Assembly (NCBI GenBank): GCA_016648135.1
Contig: JADDOH010003932.1
Span: forward strand, 183,109 to 247,108
Reading direction: 5' to 3'
Origin: Agrypnia vestita
Taxonomy: Eukaryota; Arthropoda; Insecta; Trichoptera; Phryganeidae
Length of the DNA stretch: 64,000 nt
Position 1 is the stretch's first letter. The number at the start of each line of letters is the position of its first letter. The notes beneath the pieces are model-generated. The model was not told the origin of the DNA, searched no databases, and saw nothing but the letters and a program-made list of their open reading frames with translations. Positions 13,391 to 24,175 of the stretch are shown one piece after another. The translations under genes were made by a program, and so were the position numbers.

Positions 13391-13664
13391 ACCAACTTTA
13401 AGAACCACCATGGCACAACATCATTATACATACTTGGGGGTTAAATGGTACAATACATTGTTGTCGCAAAATAAATTTCAAGAAAACATTCCAAAATACA
13501 TAATAAATAAAATAAAATAAATAAGTAAAATTTTAAGAAAGAAGTCAAATTCTTGATTTTGGGCAACGATATATTGTAACATTGCCCACGTCTCAAATGG
13601 GTGCTGTATAAAAAAATATTACTTCTAAATGGCTTCTGCTTTTGTAAATACTTCGGCTTGTAAA

Positions 13665-13712
13665 TACTCCTCCCATAAGCTCGAGCTTTGGCTCATATTA
13701 TGGGGAGTATAA
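13665..13712. repeat. Short imperfect hairpin
   Basis: 'tactcctcccataagctc' and 'gctcatattatggggagta' form an imperfect stem around a short loop. The ACTCC/GGAGT ends resemble the tips of the ACTCCCTTT repeat family (31.3 and 43.9 kb), but the interior is different. Confidence 0.45.
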
Positions 13713-13714
13713 TG

Positions 13715-15180
13715 TCTTTAAAATGTTATAACGTAGGATCGATTTATTATAAAAGATATTATTATAAATGTAATAAATAAATATAAAAAATAAATAAATA
13801 ATGAATCTTCGAAAACTTTTTGTGTCAAATCCATTCAATTAAAATAAACACATATTTTGGGCATGTATTTTTTGGTAATTATTTACTACAGAAAAAATCG
13901 ATCGGGATTGGACTTTAGAATTTTGTTGAAGTTACGATAACGACATGTTATTTGGTAAGCAATTTGTTTTGCTTTACAGCATTAAAATGAACAATTTATT
14001 TATAACAAAACATTAAAATGAAGCACCAACAACAAAAATTTAAATATTTATATCAATAGAAATTATACCATAATTCAATTTCAGAAACTGTTATCAACAT
14101 ATCTGTTTTGTTTTGTCATATTTTAATAAAACTTTAAACTAAAGAACGCTCGCTAGACATTGGAATAAGCTTTTTCGAGGCGCGTCATCAAGTCCAACGC
14201 AGACAGAAAAAGTCCTCTGGTTTTTTATGAAAGTATTTCACAGGGGAAGAGTTAATTAGAATTAATCACGGAGTATTATCAAAAAAAGTTGTAGGCTGCA
14301 AATATGCAACCTTTGGCGTAAACGATAGTAGTCTTTTAACTGATTTAAACTTTTGAACTGATTTAAAAACTTTGATTTTTGTTTTGAGTAGGTACGCGCA
14401 TTCAAATTCAAATTCTTCACGCATTTCTTATTTTAAATTTACTTAAATAGTTTTCAGAGTACAAAATATATTTTCTCGTTCAGATTGACAACAGAAAAGA
14501 AAAGAAAGACAACAGAAAAAAAAAAAATTAAATTTTTCAACTTTTGACGTCTTTCTTTAACTACTTTCAATTGAGTTTTATCTTAGCATCGGTAAATTTT
14601 TGCTTAAAAAGTCGAATATTTATACTGAGGTTCAAAAAGACCGTAAAATTACCTAAGTATGAAGGTTTGATGCAGAGATTAAAAGTTAGAATGCTTAACA
14701 TCATAGATTAGTACGTTAACGCTCCGTCTAGCTTTAAATAAATTTACGTCTTTATCGTCCTAAATAGCTTAGATCACTTTTATAGATTAGTTGCGTCAAT
14801 ATTTTTGATCTTGTTAATTAATTTAAGCGGGGCTTTGAATTTCTTAAATACCGGATTTAGATAAATTTACAACCATATTGTTTATTAAGTGGTTATATTT
14901 ATTTTCACGTTTAGATTTATGAATACGGTTGTTTAAAGTGATTTATTAATTTTCTACTTAATGATGAGATATTTAAAAAAAAAAATTTATTAAGTTTCAA
15001 TTGAAACCATGTATTTTAATTGTATTGAAACCAATGTTTTTTTAATAAACATATTGTATACATGCACTACATAATAATTTACTATTCCTCTGGTGCCAGC
15101 AATCTTTATATGTGCCGATCAAATCACTTCTCAACCTTAGAATATGTTTTTGGTTTGATATTATTGGCACAGTGTAACAT
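13715..15180. other. AT-rich non-coding stretch, no gene seen
   Basis: No open frame of interest and no recognised repeat family. Confidence 0.6.
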
Positions 15181-15189
15181 GCCTAATGG

Positions 15190-15565
15190 CCGACAAATTT
15201 GGATCCTAGCATGAGAACAAGGATCCAGGTTGCAGAGATGAGTAGCTCTCACACTGTCACACTGATAGACAGAGTGAGAAGTGCCGACACAAGGCACACA
15301 CTCGGCATGGAGCCCCTGTTCCTATATATAGAAAAATCACAAATGAGGTGACTTGAACATGTGCTAAGGATGCCAGAGGAACGAATACCAAGAAATATCC
15401 TCTTGAAAACCCCGGAAGGAAGACGATTGGTGGATCGCCCCAAATTAAGCTGGAAGAAACAACAAAAAATGTGTATGAAAACAAAATGGGTCTGGACTTG
15501 CTAACTCATACGGAAGCAGCACGAGGCAGGGGAATATGGGAGAGCACCTTAGAGTATATAGTAGG
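15190..15565 (+). pseudogene. RTE-like LINE reverse transcriptase C-terminal fragment
   Basis: Forward translation shows the end region of RTE-type endonuclease/reverse transcriptase polyproteins. An RIQVAEM segment near 15217 is followed by RVRSADTRHTLGMEPL, then LEHVLRMPEERIPRN, PEGRRLVDRPKLSWKK and a tail ending LTHTEAARGRGIWES. A TGA stop (about 15348) replaces the usual Trp before LEHVLRM, and a frameshift after SWKK breaks it again. The palm and endonuclease domains are absent, so this is a dead, strongly 5'-truncated copy. Tandem-repeat Helitron DNA follows directly downstream. Confidence 0.75.
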
Positions 15566-15635
15566 TACTTATCTTAAACCGCGTTTAATTGGAGATTTTT
15601 GATCATATAAATGCAAATGTGAATAATAAAACTAA

Positions 15636-15960
15636 CCATAAAACTTAATGTCTGTCTGTCTGTCTGTTCTCTATACAAATCTACACCGTTTAACAGATCT
15701 GATCCATATTTTGGATACTTATTCTATAGAACCTTGCGGATACAAGTTACCATCTCTCTTTCCCCTTTTACTTTCTCCCCACCTCCCAGCAATGTATTTA
15801 CTATACAAATCTACAACGTCTGACCCATATTTTGGATACTTATTGTATAGAACCTTGCGGATACAAGTCCCCATCTTTCTTTCCCCTTTTACTCTTCCCC
15901 CCCCTCCCATCAATGTTTTTACTATACTTATCTACACCGTTTGACAGATTCTCCCAAATA
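15636..15960 (+). mobile_element. Helitron family D copy with internal tandem repeats (decayed)
   Basis: It begins 'ataaaacttaatgtctgtct' with a (GTCT)n run, then carries units starting 'ctatacaaatctacac' at 15671, 15801 and 15922 (spacings 130 and 121 bp). Each unit continues into a pyrimidine-rich tract 'tttccccttttact'. The same head and unit are found at 22.6-22.9, 35.7-36.05 and 53.55-54.07 kb. Neither terminus is intact in this copy. Open frames across it on both strands are repeat-borne. Confidence 0.75.
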
Positions 15961-16427
15961 TGTTACCCGCGGAAAACAATTGTCATCTTCCCTTACGGCC
16001 TCACACCCCCGCCAAGATATAAATTTAATGCACTCTAAATTAATTAATAAGCAATTTACCGAGAAGATAGTAATTTTAATAAATATCTAACCTACATATC
16101 TACCTACATATCTAAGTAAATGTCTGTCTATCTGTCTGTACTCAAACTTAACTTTCTGTAACTCTTAGTCAAGGAATGTCGAAGCCCTTGTGGGCATATT
16201 CAGAAGGGTATTATTATTCAATGAGTTAGTCTGCTTCTAAAAACGCTGACACTGCACATCAGCACCCTAAATCTTTTCATGTTATTTTTTCCCATGATTG
16301 CAGTTTGTTGTTTTTTCCATGATGCAGAAACTAAACACGAACAAATGTTTTTGTAATTAGTAATCTTTATTATTTTAAGTTTTTCGGCTTTCGAAAAACG
16401 TTGTTGAATCATGTAAATGGATGATCA
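15961..16427. other. Short non-coding stretch, no gene seen
   Basis: No recognised feature beyond a decayed Helitron-like edge to about 16030 and a short GTCT-rich patch near 16120-16140. Confidence 0.5.
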
Positions 16428-17088
16428 CCCGTATTCTGAAAATAACAATGTCTGGATCTTTAAGATCTTTATCCCAACACTTAATAGACGATAATAAAAA
16501 TTAAAAATGTCCGGAGCGGATTTTGTAATTCAACGGCTCAAATACACTGTATTAAAAGATGATATAACAAAGATTGTTTCTTACAAACGTATTAATTTCT
16601 TCATCTACAGCGTCCAGATGAAATATCATGGCTAAACTTGACCGCGTTACCGCGTATTCAAATTTTCCCATCTTGACATTTGACAGATAACAATTTACAT
16701 CTTTCTCCCTCCCTCTATATCTATCTCATGTAGAAACTTACAGAAACAAACACCGACGTAAAGCTATGTCTCGTTTATTATCGTCTATTAAGTGTTGGGA
16801 TAAAGATCTTAAAGATCCAGACATATCTGTCAAATGTCAGGATGGGAAGATTTGAATACGCAGTAACGCCGAACACGGTTATGACAAGTTTAGCCATGAT
16901 ATTTCATCTGGACGCTGTGGATGAAGAAATTAATACGTTTGTAAGAAACAATCTTTCTTATATCATATAGTGTATTTGAGCCGTAGAATAGAAAAATCCG
17001 CTCTGGACATTTTTAATTATTATTATCGTCTATTAAGTGTTGGGATAAAGATCTTAAAGATTCAGACATTGTTATTTTCAGAATCGGG
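16428..17088. mobile_element. 660 bp inverted-repeat (foldback-like) element
   Basis: Imperfect inverted arms of about 260 bp (16428-16689 and 16824-17088) flank a 134 bp centre. The ends read 'ttctgaaaataacaatgtct' and its reverse complement. A 48 bp block ('attatcgtctattaagtgtt' onward) occurs three times: inverted near the left end (16448-16495), forward inside the centre (16777-16824) and forward at the right end (17022-17069). The design suggests a nonautonomous DNA transposon or foldback element, or a local inverted duplication. No transposase is present and I see no clear target-site duplication. Confidence 0.75.
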
Positions 17089-17364
17089 CCGGATAGCGAT
17101 TTGTTTAGGTACTAGAATCTTGATAATTATGTTATTTATCGCTTGGTTATGTTCGCACACGTGAAAAGTCGTACAGATCTGAAGCATTATACAACCTTGA
17201 AGAAAATATACTCACTCCACATCACTCTCCCGAACATTTCATCCACCTAGATGCCATGCCTAGATCAAAATGGAAAAATCGTTGTTATTATTCACATTTT
17301 TGGCTAAATCTATAATACAAGCAACACCGTGTATGGACCTCTAGTAAAATATAAGTGCATATGT

Positions 17365-17415
17365 ACCTTTGTACCCACCTTCTCAAGTTGATTTTGAGAA
17401 GATGGGTACCAAGGT
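17365..17415. repeat. 22 bp-arm hairpin
   Basis: Arms 17365-17386 and 17394-17415 are inverted copies with two mismatches around a 7 nt loop ('gttgatt'). The core reads 'gtacccaccttctcaa'. The length would suit a small foldback or precursor-type hairpin RNA, but no evidence of transcription can be seen. Confidence 0.6.
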
Positions 17416-17419
17416 TATA

Positions 17420-18319
17420 TTAATTATGACTTGGCAAACAAGTTTCATAGAATGGTCCAACTTTTTCAATAAAAATTAGTCACACTATAAACAACGACAA
17501 ATTTATTAAGATGCTTCAATTCTTTAATATGTTAATCGAGGCATAAATCAGTGGAGACCTTTCTCTACCCCACCTTGTCGCTAGCTATCATACAGAGTGT
17601 TTTCAAAGTTTTTTCGGATTTACTTGAATTACGGTAAGTGCTTTTAAAAGAAAAGCAAACAGCTGATGAATTCATCAATAAAATTATGTTTCAATAAAAA
17701 GACTTTTCACGTCAATAATTCAGGGAAAGTAAGAAAAAAAACATGTTTTTAATTAAAAAAATGGTATTTGAAAATTATTATAAAATGAATTGAATTGAAA
17801 TATTGAATGAAGTTTTTTGAGAAATTCTATTAAATACGATTATAAGACGTAAAATTATATTTCCGAACTGAAAAAATAAAGGAAGACTGCCAAAAGGGGT
17901 TGTGCAAAATAGAAGGGGCGTGCAGTGAGAACAAGAAGCGTGACTTTTATTTAAACATATAAACTGGGATATAGAGATCGACATTAAATATTTATCTGGC
18001 AGAATATTGTGAACTATTAAAATTTGAATAATATGTTGATAATTGTGCTAGAGAAATTACGAGATATGTCCCTTATTTCCTGTTTTCCTCTTTATAAAGA
18101 ACATTGAATATATATATAATTTATTAAAAAAGCGAAGCGATTTTCTACAGTACAATATAACTTATCTAATTAACGTAAAAAAATACATTGTTCAAATTCC
18201 CACCTTCTTGCCACCACGGATTTCGATTATTTAAAAGCCTACTTCAAAATAATGAGATTTTTAAGTTGACTATATGCAATATTGTACGGGTAACTTTCAA
18301 TACAGTCCCTGGATTCTAG
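17420..18319. other. AT-rich non-coding stretch, no gene seen
   Basis: No gene or recognised repeat family. The 68-codon reverse frame at 17778-17984 has no domain. Confidence 0.55.
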
Positions 18320-18450
18320 TGAATATCATAATTGCTCTCATACCGGGGTTTCCGAGTTCAATTCCCAAAGAGACCACAATATACCTATGTGATTTTTTTT
18401 TAGCCTGGGTATTTTGTGATGTGTTTTTCGACAATAATTGGATCTCATGA
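18320..18450 (+). mobile_element. tRNA-derived SINE, family B, 5'-decayed copy
   Basis: 'ccgagttcaattccc' is a box-B-like T-arm sequence. It is followed by 'agagaccacaata', a gap, and the family tail 'tagcctgggtattttgtgat'. The same head-to-tail order is seen on the reverse strand at 37.18-37.30 kb, and the head at 50.59-50.71 kb. The box A region is degenerate here. Confidence 0.55.
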
Positions 18451-19029
18451 ATTATTACAGAGTCAAAAATTAAAAATACTTGGCCAAAGAAATGATTTTT
18501 ATTAAAAATACAGACTCAGCCTTTGAAAATACCTATGGGTAATTAAAAGAGGTAATCGATCCTGGTTTAAACTTACCCTGAAATTTGGCACTGCCGCTTA
18601 TTATGATTAATACTGATCATTTAAGATGTTGTTTTTATCCAATATTTGATAAAATCAAAAATAAGATAATTTATATCACCAATATTAAAAAGAGTGATAA
18701 ACTGTGGTTCAGTATCATTACCAGGTCTATTCTAGCCAATCTTCGATACTCGCTTAACACACTACATACACACATTACTGTTTTACCTCTCCTAACCTTA
18801 ATCTCAGCCACCTCTTCCATTTTCCTCTTATTTTCACTTCCATTTTGTCTATTTTGATTTTGTATTTTGCTTCATTTTGTCATATTTAGTGTTTTGTTTT
18901 ATATTGTGGTTCTACGTTATTATTACATTATATCCATTTATCATTACTTCTTGCTATTTTGAAATGTTGTTCTGCAGAGATTCCTTAACACATAAATAAT
19001 AAATAGATAAATATTTTATAAATTTTTAG
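18451..19029. other. Non-coding stretch, no gene seen
   Basis: A 90-codon forward frame (18585-18857) is Leu/Ile/Ser-rich with no domain and is probably chance. Confidence 0.5.
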
Positions 19030-19385
19030 GTGGTAGACATTATAAAAACCCTGTTTAGCACACACAGCCGTCGCTCGGTCTCGCCCCGCCCTCCCCTAAA
19101 GTGGGATGATAAATAATATACTTCGCTGCCGCCGGTCGGGATGCTGGAGATGTATCTCGGCAAAAGTTGTCCCACTAAATTTCTCAACGTCCACTTTTGT
19201 TGAAAACTAAGGGAAATGCCGCGGCGAACTTGTCGGGCCCGGCTCGCGATATGTTTTTACTGGAAGGTAAGCGGATCACGGGCAGCTTCCTACTTCTTCC
19301 TACTCGGTTCAGGGGTCTTTTTTCGTCTCCCCGGTGCTTACATCAGCAGACGATACGGGTTCGCTTTATAATTTGCTAACTTTGT
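19030..19385. promoter_or_regulatory. GC-rich island with a splice-donor-like site; possible exon or CRM
   Basis: This is one of the most GC-rich stretches in the first half of the window ('ggtctcgccccgccctcccc' near 19080). An ATG at 19216 in favourable context (gggaaATGCC) opens a short frame that runs into 'ctggaag|gtaagc' (donor-like, near 19266). That would fit a first exon, but the encoded peptide is too short to recognise and no acceptor or downstream exon could be linked. It may equally be a cis-regulatory module. Confidence 0.25.
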
Positions 19386-20127
19386 TATCTATTATATATC
19401 TTTATTGAAGAAAACTTTCAGTATCGTTTAAATTCACTCAGCCGTGATATTTCTCAAAAATACGAGTATTTGGGCGATTGAAGGTATACTCAAATAACAT
19501 CTCAGCAGCTACCTGAAGATTTTGAAACCAAATAAAATGTATCCAGATCTTAATGTATTCGATAGAAACTTTTCTGAAAAAATTCCTTAAATTTGTTTGA
19601 TGATTCGTGTAGGTACTTCGTGAATTTGAATTCGGATTAAGTATGCTACTATGTTGAAAAATATTAATATTTTACTATATATATGTGTTCTACATTGGCG
19701 TGTAATTGTTTAAAAAAGGACTACAGTGTTGAGGATAAAAATTAAATAAATAATTTATTTGTAGAGTAGTATGTCAAATACCATGTCAAAAACCCGTACT
19801 TTAAAAAAAGCCAAACTTTACTTGAATTTCTAAGAAATATATCGAAATAATATAAATATCGTTATCATTATCATGTATATAATTCACATTTTAATATATC
19901 ACAATATTACGTCTGACTAAACACGAATGAAATGATATTTTTTATACCAAATGGAATAAATTCTCGAAAAAATTCCTCTGATATTTTTCAGCATGTCGTA
20001 AGGTTGGTAAAGATAGAGTGGTTCGGAATCGATAGACTTTAAAAACAATCAAAGTGGTTTATGTAAAGATTGGTAGTTTTTTGAAATTAATAGTCGCTCG
20101 TACGTCCAACCGCAAAGTTAATAAACA
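19386..20127. other. AT-rich non-coding stretch, no gene seen
   Basis: No recognised feature. Confidence 0.55.
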
Positions 20128-20335
20128 TAGTGTATATTATAGATATCTCACAGAGACGAAACTGTATTAATTATGGGAAAGTAGGTATAGAAGTCATTTG
20201 GGTGTACACAGGACTTATGACCTGTCTTTTTTTCAAGACAGGTCATAAGTCCTGTGTACACCCAAATGACTTCTATACCTACTTTCCCATAATTAATACA
20301 GTTTCGTCTCTGTGAGATATCTATAATATACACTA
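20128..20335. repeat. Perfect 101 bp palindrome with 6 nt spacer
   Basis: Arms 20128-20228 and 20235-20335 are exact reverse complements around 'tttttc'. As a result, 61-codon frames on the two strands read the same apart from the spacer. The right arm continues at 20336-20420 into sequence shared with the repeat at 35.58 and 36.05 kb (family E). The left arm does not continue into family E, which makes the left arm the likely added copy. An inverted duplication in the genome and an assembly or library foldback artefact are both possible. Confidence 0.95.
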
Positions 20336-20425
20336 ATTGATTAATAATGTCTCTGTGACATAAATCCAGCACTGTTCTGAAAGATTTGAACAAACTCAAA
20401 ATATTCTGACTTAATAAACATAAAT
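20336..20425 (+). repeat. Interspersed repeat family E, right-hand part
   Basis: 'gattaataatgtctctgtga' followed by 'ctgttctgaa' and 'caaaatattctga' aligns with 36068-36135. Together with the palindrome's right arm it forms one copy of a repeat also found at 30.21-30.36 kb and, split by a Helitron, at 35.54-36.14 kb. Confidence 0.6.
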
Positions 20426-21089
20426 TGCTCAACCAATCTAAAAAATAATTTATTTTTAAGTGTATGAGTGTATGTAAATAAATTAATAATGTAATTAAAA
20501 GGATAAATTTAAGGTGGTATTGAATAAAATCTTTTAAATTCAGAGGTATAGTGCAGAATATGGGTTTCTGAGCTATTTTTAATATTAACACATTTTTCGG
20601 TATAATTGAGTGTCCAGATTCCAAAAATGACATAAAATAACAGTGCTCGTAAGTAATAAACAAGTAATTACAATTTCAAAATTTCTTTATCCTCTGTTCA
20701 TTCCTTAAATTTTCTAATGTCGTATAAATCTGTGGTTTACAACAAATTATTACGTTTTAATAAAAACTAGTTGTCTTTATTAATTTTATTAGACATTTCA
20801 TGGATGTTTGACACACATGTGGATGGTAGAGAAAATCTTCATAATATTATTGGATAATTATTTGTTTTTTTTTGTTTCAACACCTTGTTTAGAAAGTATA
20901 TAAGGTCTGTTTGAAATATGTCAGTAGGCTAACAGTACAAATTGCAAGCTTTCATATATATGTTCAATTGGTAAGAAATCTGGTATTCGTTTGGGTATTG
21001 GAAATAAATGTAGGATGATGATGACGGTGATGAAAAAAAAATCTTGGCGTAAAATTCTATACACAGTATGCTTACCCAGAAAATTTCCC
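20426..21089. other. AT-rich non-coding stretch, no gene seen
   Basis: A 171-codon reverse frame runs from 20663 into the palindrome (to 20148). Its residues are AT-driven (Ile, Leu, Lys, Asn) and no domain is seen, so it is not called a gene. Confidence 0.5.
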
Positions 21090-21440
21090 ACATCCTACCT
21101 TCCCGTATATAACCCCGCATATGAAATCACATGTTGTGTCCGCGATATGAAATACATCGGTCAAACCGTGAGAAATCTTAAAATAAGAATAAAAGAAAAT
21201 CGGCGCGGTCTTGTTAGTAATTATTTTTCAGAATTTGCTAACCACATTATTAACACTAATCATTTTTTTCTATTCCCATACACTTAAACTATTACACCCT
21301 GTTAAATATAAATGCCAAATAATGAACAATCTCGAAAATTTAGAAATAAAAAAAAATAATTCTAATAAAACTCTAATCAATAACATAATATTTCAAAATT
21401 CTTCAGCGCTCCTCACTTTGTTCCCATTGACTCAAACCCC
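21090..21440 (+). pseudogene. Penelope-like element GIY-YIG endonuclease fragment
   Basis: Forward translation reads YEITCCVRDMKYIGQTVRNL followed by KIRIKE. This matches the GIY-YIG nuclease signature (here YxI...KYIGQT, Arg on the following helix) at the C-terminus of Penelope-like retroelements. A frameshift near 21280 moves the continuation (LHPVKYKCQIMNNLENLEIK, then SSALLTL) into another frame, and in-frame stops follow. The reverse transcriptase domain upstream is missing. The first Tyr of the signature is present within 'YEI', but the copy is clearly dead. The GC-rich minisatellite (copy 2) begins about 60 bp downstream. Confidence 0.6.
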
Positions 21441-21494
21441 ACCCGCAGATAATCCCCTCCCCCAAACATAACTCTACCACCATACTATACCACC

Positions 21495-21960
21495 ATAGCA
21501 AGCAAATGGCGACAGTCGATTTCGAACGCCAATAGCCACGCAGCGGCCACCATAATCAACCACCAGAGCCAAGAATCAAGCAAACGGCGAAAGCTGATTA
21601 TACTCGCCAACTACCGTGCAGTGGCCGCTATCGACCGCGAGTTGGCCTCTAAAGCCGCCCACAGGGCATAGCATCAAGTAATCGGCGACAGATATCTATA
21701 GACACAAATGGCCATCATCTGTCTTGAAGCGGCCACCATTGCTGACTACAGGCCTTCCAGAAAGCAGATACCAATGATACCTAGTGTAGTAGCCACGATC
21801 CGCCGGGATTTGGCCACCACAGGAGCCCGCTGGGCCAAGCAGCAAGCAAACACCAACAATTGCTTACAGAATGGCCGTGCAACGACCACTTACTATATCG
21901 ACACCAGTCGCAACATGCAATGGGCGAGAGTCGATTTCTGATACCCGCCGAGCCTAGTAA
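21495..21960. repeat. GC-rich nested minisatellite, copy 2 (inverse orientation)
   Basis: Diverged units beginning 'agcaaatggcgacag', 'agcaaacggcgaaag' and 'caagtaatcggcgacag' lie near 21503, 21584 and 21670. Each is followed by a GGCCRC-rich palindromic core such as 'gcagcggccacca'. The reverse complement of the array at 7174-7331 matches ('agccgcccgcagggcctagc' there, 'agccgcccacagggcatagc' here at 21653). It is GC-rich in an AT-rich setting. The 77-codon frame across it (21708-21941) is repeat-borne. Confidence 0.7.
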
Positions 21961-22019
21961 GAAATAGGTCGATTGCTTAACTACTAGTATTAGAATGATT
22001 ACGTCGAATTAATACACTT

Positions 22020-22330
22020 ATTTATTTCTGAGACTGTAATAAAACATGATTGAGTTACTTTTTAATTCGCTTCGTCTTTCGCTTTTATTCCATAAAACAC
22101 CGCTCTTAAAACTCGGTACGAAAGTTGTTGCCATTAAGAAAGTGTACAGTTTCGACGTTAAGTGAAGACCTTCTCAATTCTTTTATTCTGCCGTAAAATC
22201 ATATTGGGCTGACGTTGGTGTTTATCCCGGGAGTCTAGTGTCGCGGTGTCCACCCAGCGTACCCGTATATCCCGGGATACAATTGGCGCCCGCCGCGCCG
22301 TGTAAGTTTTATACTCCATTTCCTGCAGAT
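22020..22330. mobile_element. Possible LTR end and primer-binding-site remnant
   Basis: A stretch with an AATAAA-type signal near 22038 ends in 'cccgggatacaattggcgcc', in which 'tggcgcc' resembles the primer-binding sites that directly follow 5' LTRs of gypsy- and BEL-type elements. No gag or pol follows, no second LTR was found, and the LTR start was not located, so this is a tentative call from one short motif. Confidence 0.25.
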
Positions 22331-22617
22331 CACGAAGCAATGGGTGCAGCATCTTCTCTCGTCTTTTCGTCCAAACTTTAGTCTGTCTATCAGAAAGATG
22401 TTCTCATCAAAAATAATATTTTGTGTTAAATTTTAATTTTTTGCTGAGCAAGATTCGGAGCACCGCGGTTTGAACCAATATCTTATTTTTCAGTAAGTTC
22501 GTATTTTCCGAGACCCTCAAGTCTATGCGGAAAAATATGCGTCGTAGACAAATATATTTTTGTTTTGTAATTTCATCTAGAATAATATTTTTTAGAACTA
22601 AGTATAATATTAAGTAA

Positions 22618-22921
22618 AATATATCAGGGGGAGGAGAAAAGGTAAAAGGGGAGGGAGGAAATGTCACCTTTGTTACCCGCCGGGTCCTAATGAATAAGTT
22701 TACACATTTTGAGCCCGATCGGTCAAACGGTACAGATTTGCATCGAAAATATACCAGGAGAGGGGAAGGGGTAAGAGAATAGGGGGAAATGTTGCCTATG
22801 TTACCTACTGGGTCCTAATGCATAAGTATGAAAAATTTGAATCGAATCGGACAAACGGTGTAGATTTGTATAGAGAACAGACAGACACAGGCAGACAGGC
22901 ATTGAGTTTTATAGGTATAGA
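22618..22921 (-). mobile_element. Helitron family D copy, 3'-truncated
   Basis: Read on the reverse strand, the 5' end is A|TCTATACCTATAAAACTC at 22921, as in the 35.68 kb copy. Two units follow with the word 'cgatcggtcaaacgg' (or 'cgaatcggacaaacgg') about 127 bp apart, each with a 'aggggaaggggtaagagaat'-type purine tract. The 3' hairpin end is missing: the copy stops near 22618. Confidence 0.75.
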
Positions 22922-23349
22922 TTTACTGATTCAATATACTGAGATTATCTTAAAATACTTTTCCTATATTTAAATAATCCAACTATTATTTATATTTAGA
23001 AAAAATATTTAAATTTTTCCGTCTCAGGTTAACAAAATTAAATTGTTTTCTAATTTCAGTTTGTTCATACGTATGCCTCAACTTTAATTCTGGACATACC
23101 TTAAATCTATACTAATATTATAAAGAGGAAAGATTTGGTTGTTTGCATAGAATAGACTCCGAAACTATTGGACCGATTTGAAAAATTCTTTCATTTAGAT
23201 TTATTTTTGTTATTAGATTATTAATATTTATTATTAGATTAACACAAATTTAGAATCCTACGTTATCCCTGATGAGCATAGGCTATAGAATATTTTCAAA
23301 AATGTTAGGGATCCATATGAAAACTTTGATAATGTAACCCAACGTGTGA

Positions 23350-23942
23350 AAAAAATACCAAAAAAAAACTTATATCGCGTACGCTGCGGAAATTATTTAA
23401 ACAGAGCAAAGAGATGTACTACAGTTTTATAGAAGACATTAATGTCTACAAAAAAAGTCTGCAATATCATATATCTAAGTATTACAGTTATGTTGCAATA
23501 ACTTATGTTTAGCGGAATCGGTAATAAGGTAATAACTAGCTGGGGTCTAACTTGCAAAACTAATATTAGAAAAATTCAAAATATTCAAAATTCGGCTATA
23601 AAATTAATAAATAAAGAAAGTGCTACTAAAGATATACAGGAACTCTTCAAGAAACAAAGCTCTATGCCAATTAATGCTATCTTGTGGTACAAACTAATTA
23701 CACGATATCATGAAGATGGGACATATAAGCATAGATTGATTCATAAACATAGTACCAGATTTACGGTTAAAGAAGGACTACGAATACCGAAGGTCATAAA
23801 TAAATATGGACAAAGAACATTAAAATATGTCATACCAAAAATATTTAATAAAATCCCATGTCGTGTCAAAATGGATATTAATAAAAAAGGGCAAAATACA
23901 GAATTAATGAATATGTTATTAAATAAAAAAGACTTATTTTGA
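23350..23942 (+). pseudogene. Non-LTR retrotransposon RT C-terminal fragment (CR1/jockey type)
   Basis: A 145-codon frame (23505-23942) reads ...TSWGLTCKTNIRKIQNIQN, AIKLIN, then HKHSTRFTVKEGLRIPKV and NKYGQRTLKYVIPKIFNKIP before a natural stop. This is the pattern of the thumb/C-terminal region of CR1/jockey-like reverse transcriptases ('WG ... IQN AIK', 'Y G R ... Y ... P I N I P'). A frameshift just before 23505 separates it from the short preceding piece (YSYVAITYV in another frame). The YxDD catalytic region is absent. It sits nested inside a Helitron. Confidence 0.7.
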
Positions 23943-24175
23943 TTTTGGTAATATTTGTATTTTTTCTTGTATTGTTGTATAGTATTGTAGATTTGTATTT
24001 GAGTTTATAAGATCTATTGTAATTAATTAATATGAATGTATTTCTGGTAAATACAATTTATTTATATATATGTATTGATGCACCTACAGACAAATATCAA
24101 TGTAATGTTTTGTGGGTCTGAGATGTAAAAAAAAAAAAAAAAATTAATAAATAAAAAATAAATAAAAAATTAAAT
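23943..24175 (+). other. LINE 3' UTR and poly(A)-like tail
   Basis: The stop codon of the LINE frame is followed by about 180 bp of T/A-rich UTR and then a run of 18 or more A (from about 24128) passing into 'ttaataaataaaaaataaat'. This is typical of the 3' end of a retroposed LINE and marks its junction with the right-hand Helitron segment. Confidence 0.65.

Noticed and set aside
20148..20663. 171-codon reverse open frame, the longest in the window
   Set aside because: AT-driven composition, no domain, and its C-terminal third is simply the palindrome read through; the forward strand gives the same peptide.
22158..22352. Gag-like ORF on the reverse strand
   Set aside because: The 64-codon frame shows no gag motif; only the forward-strand primer-binding-like word hints at an LTR remnant.
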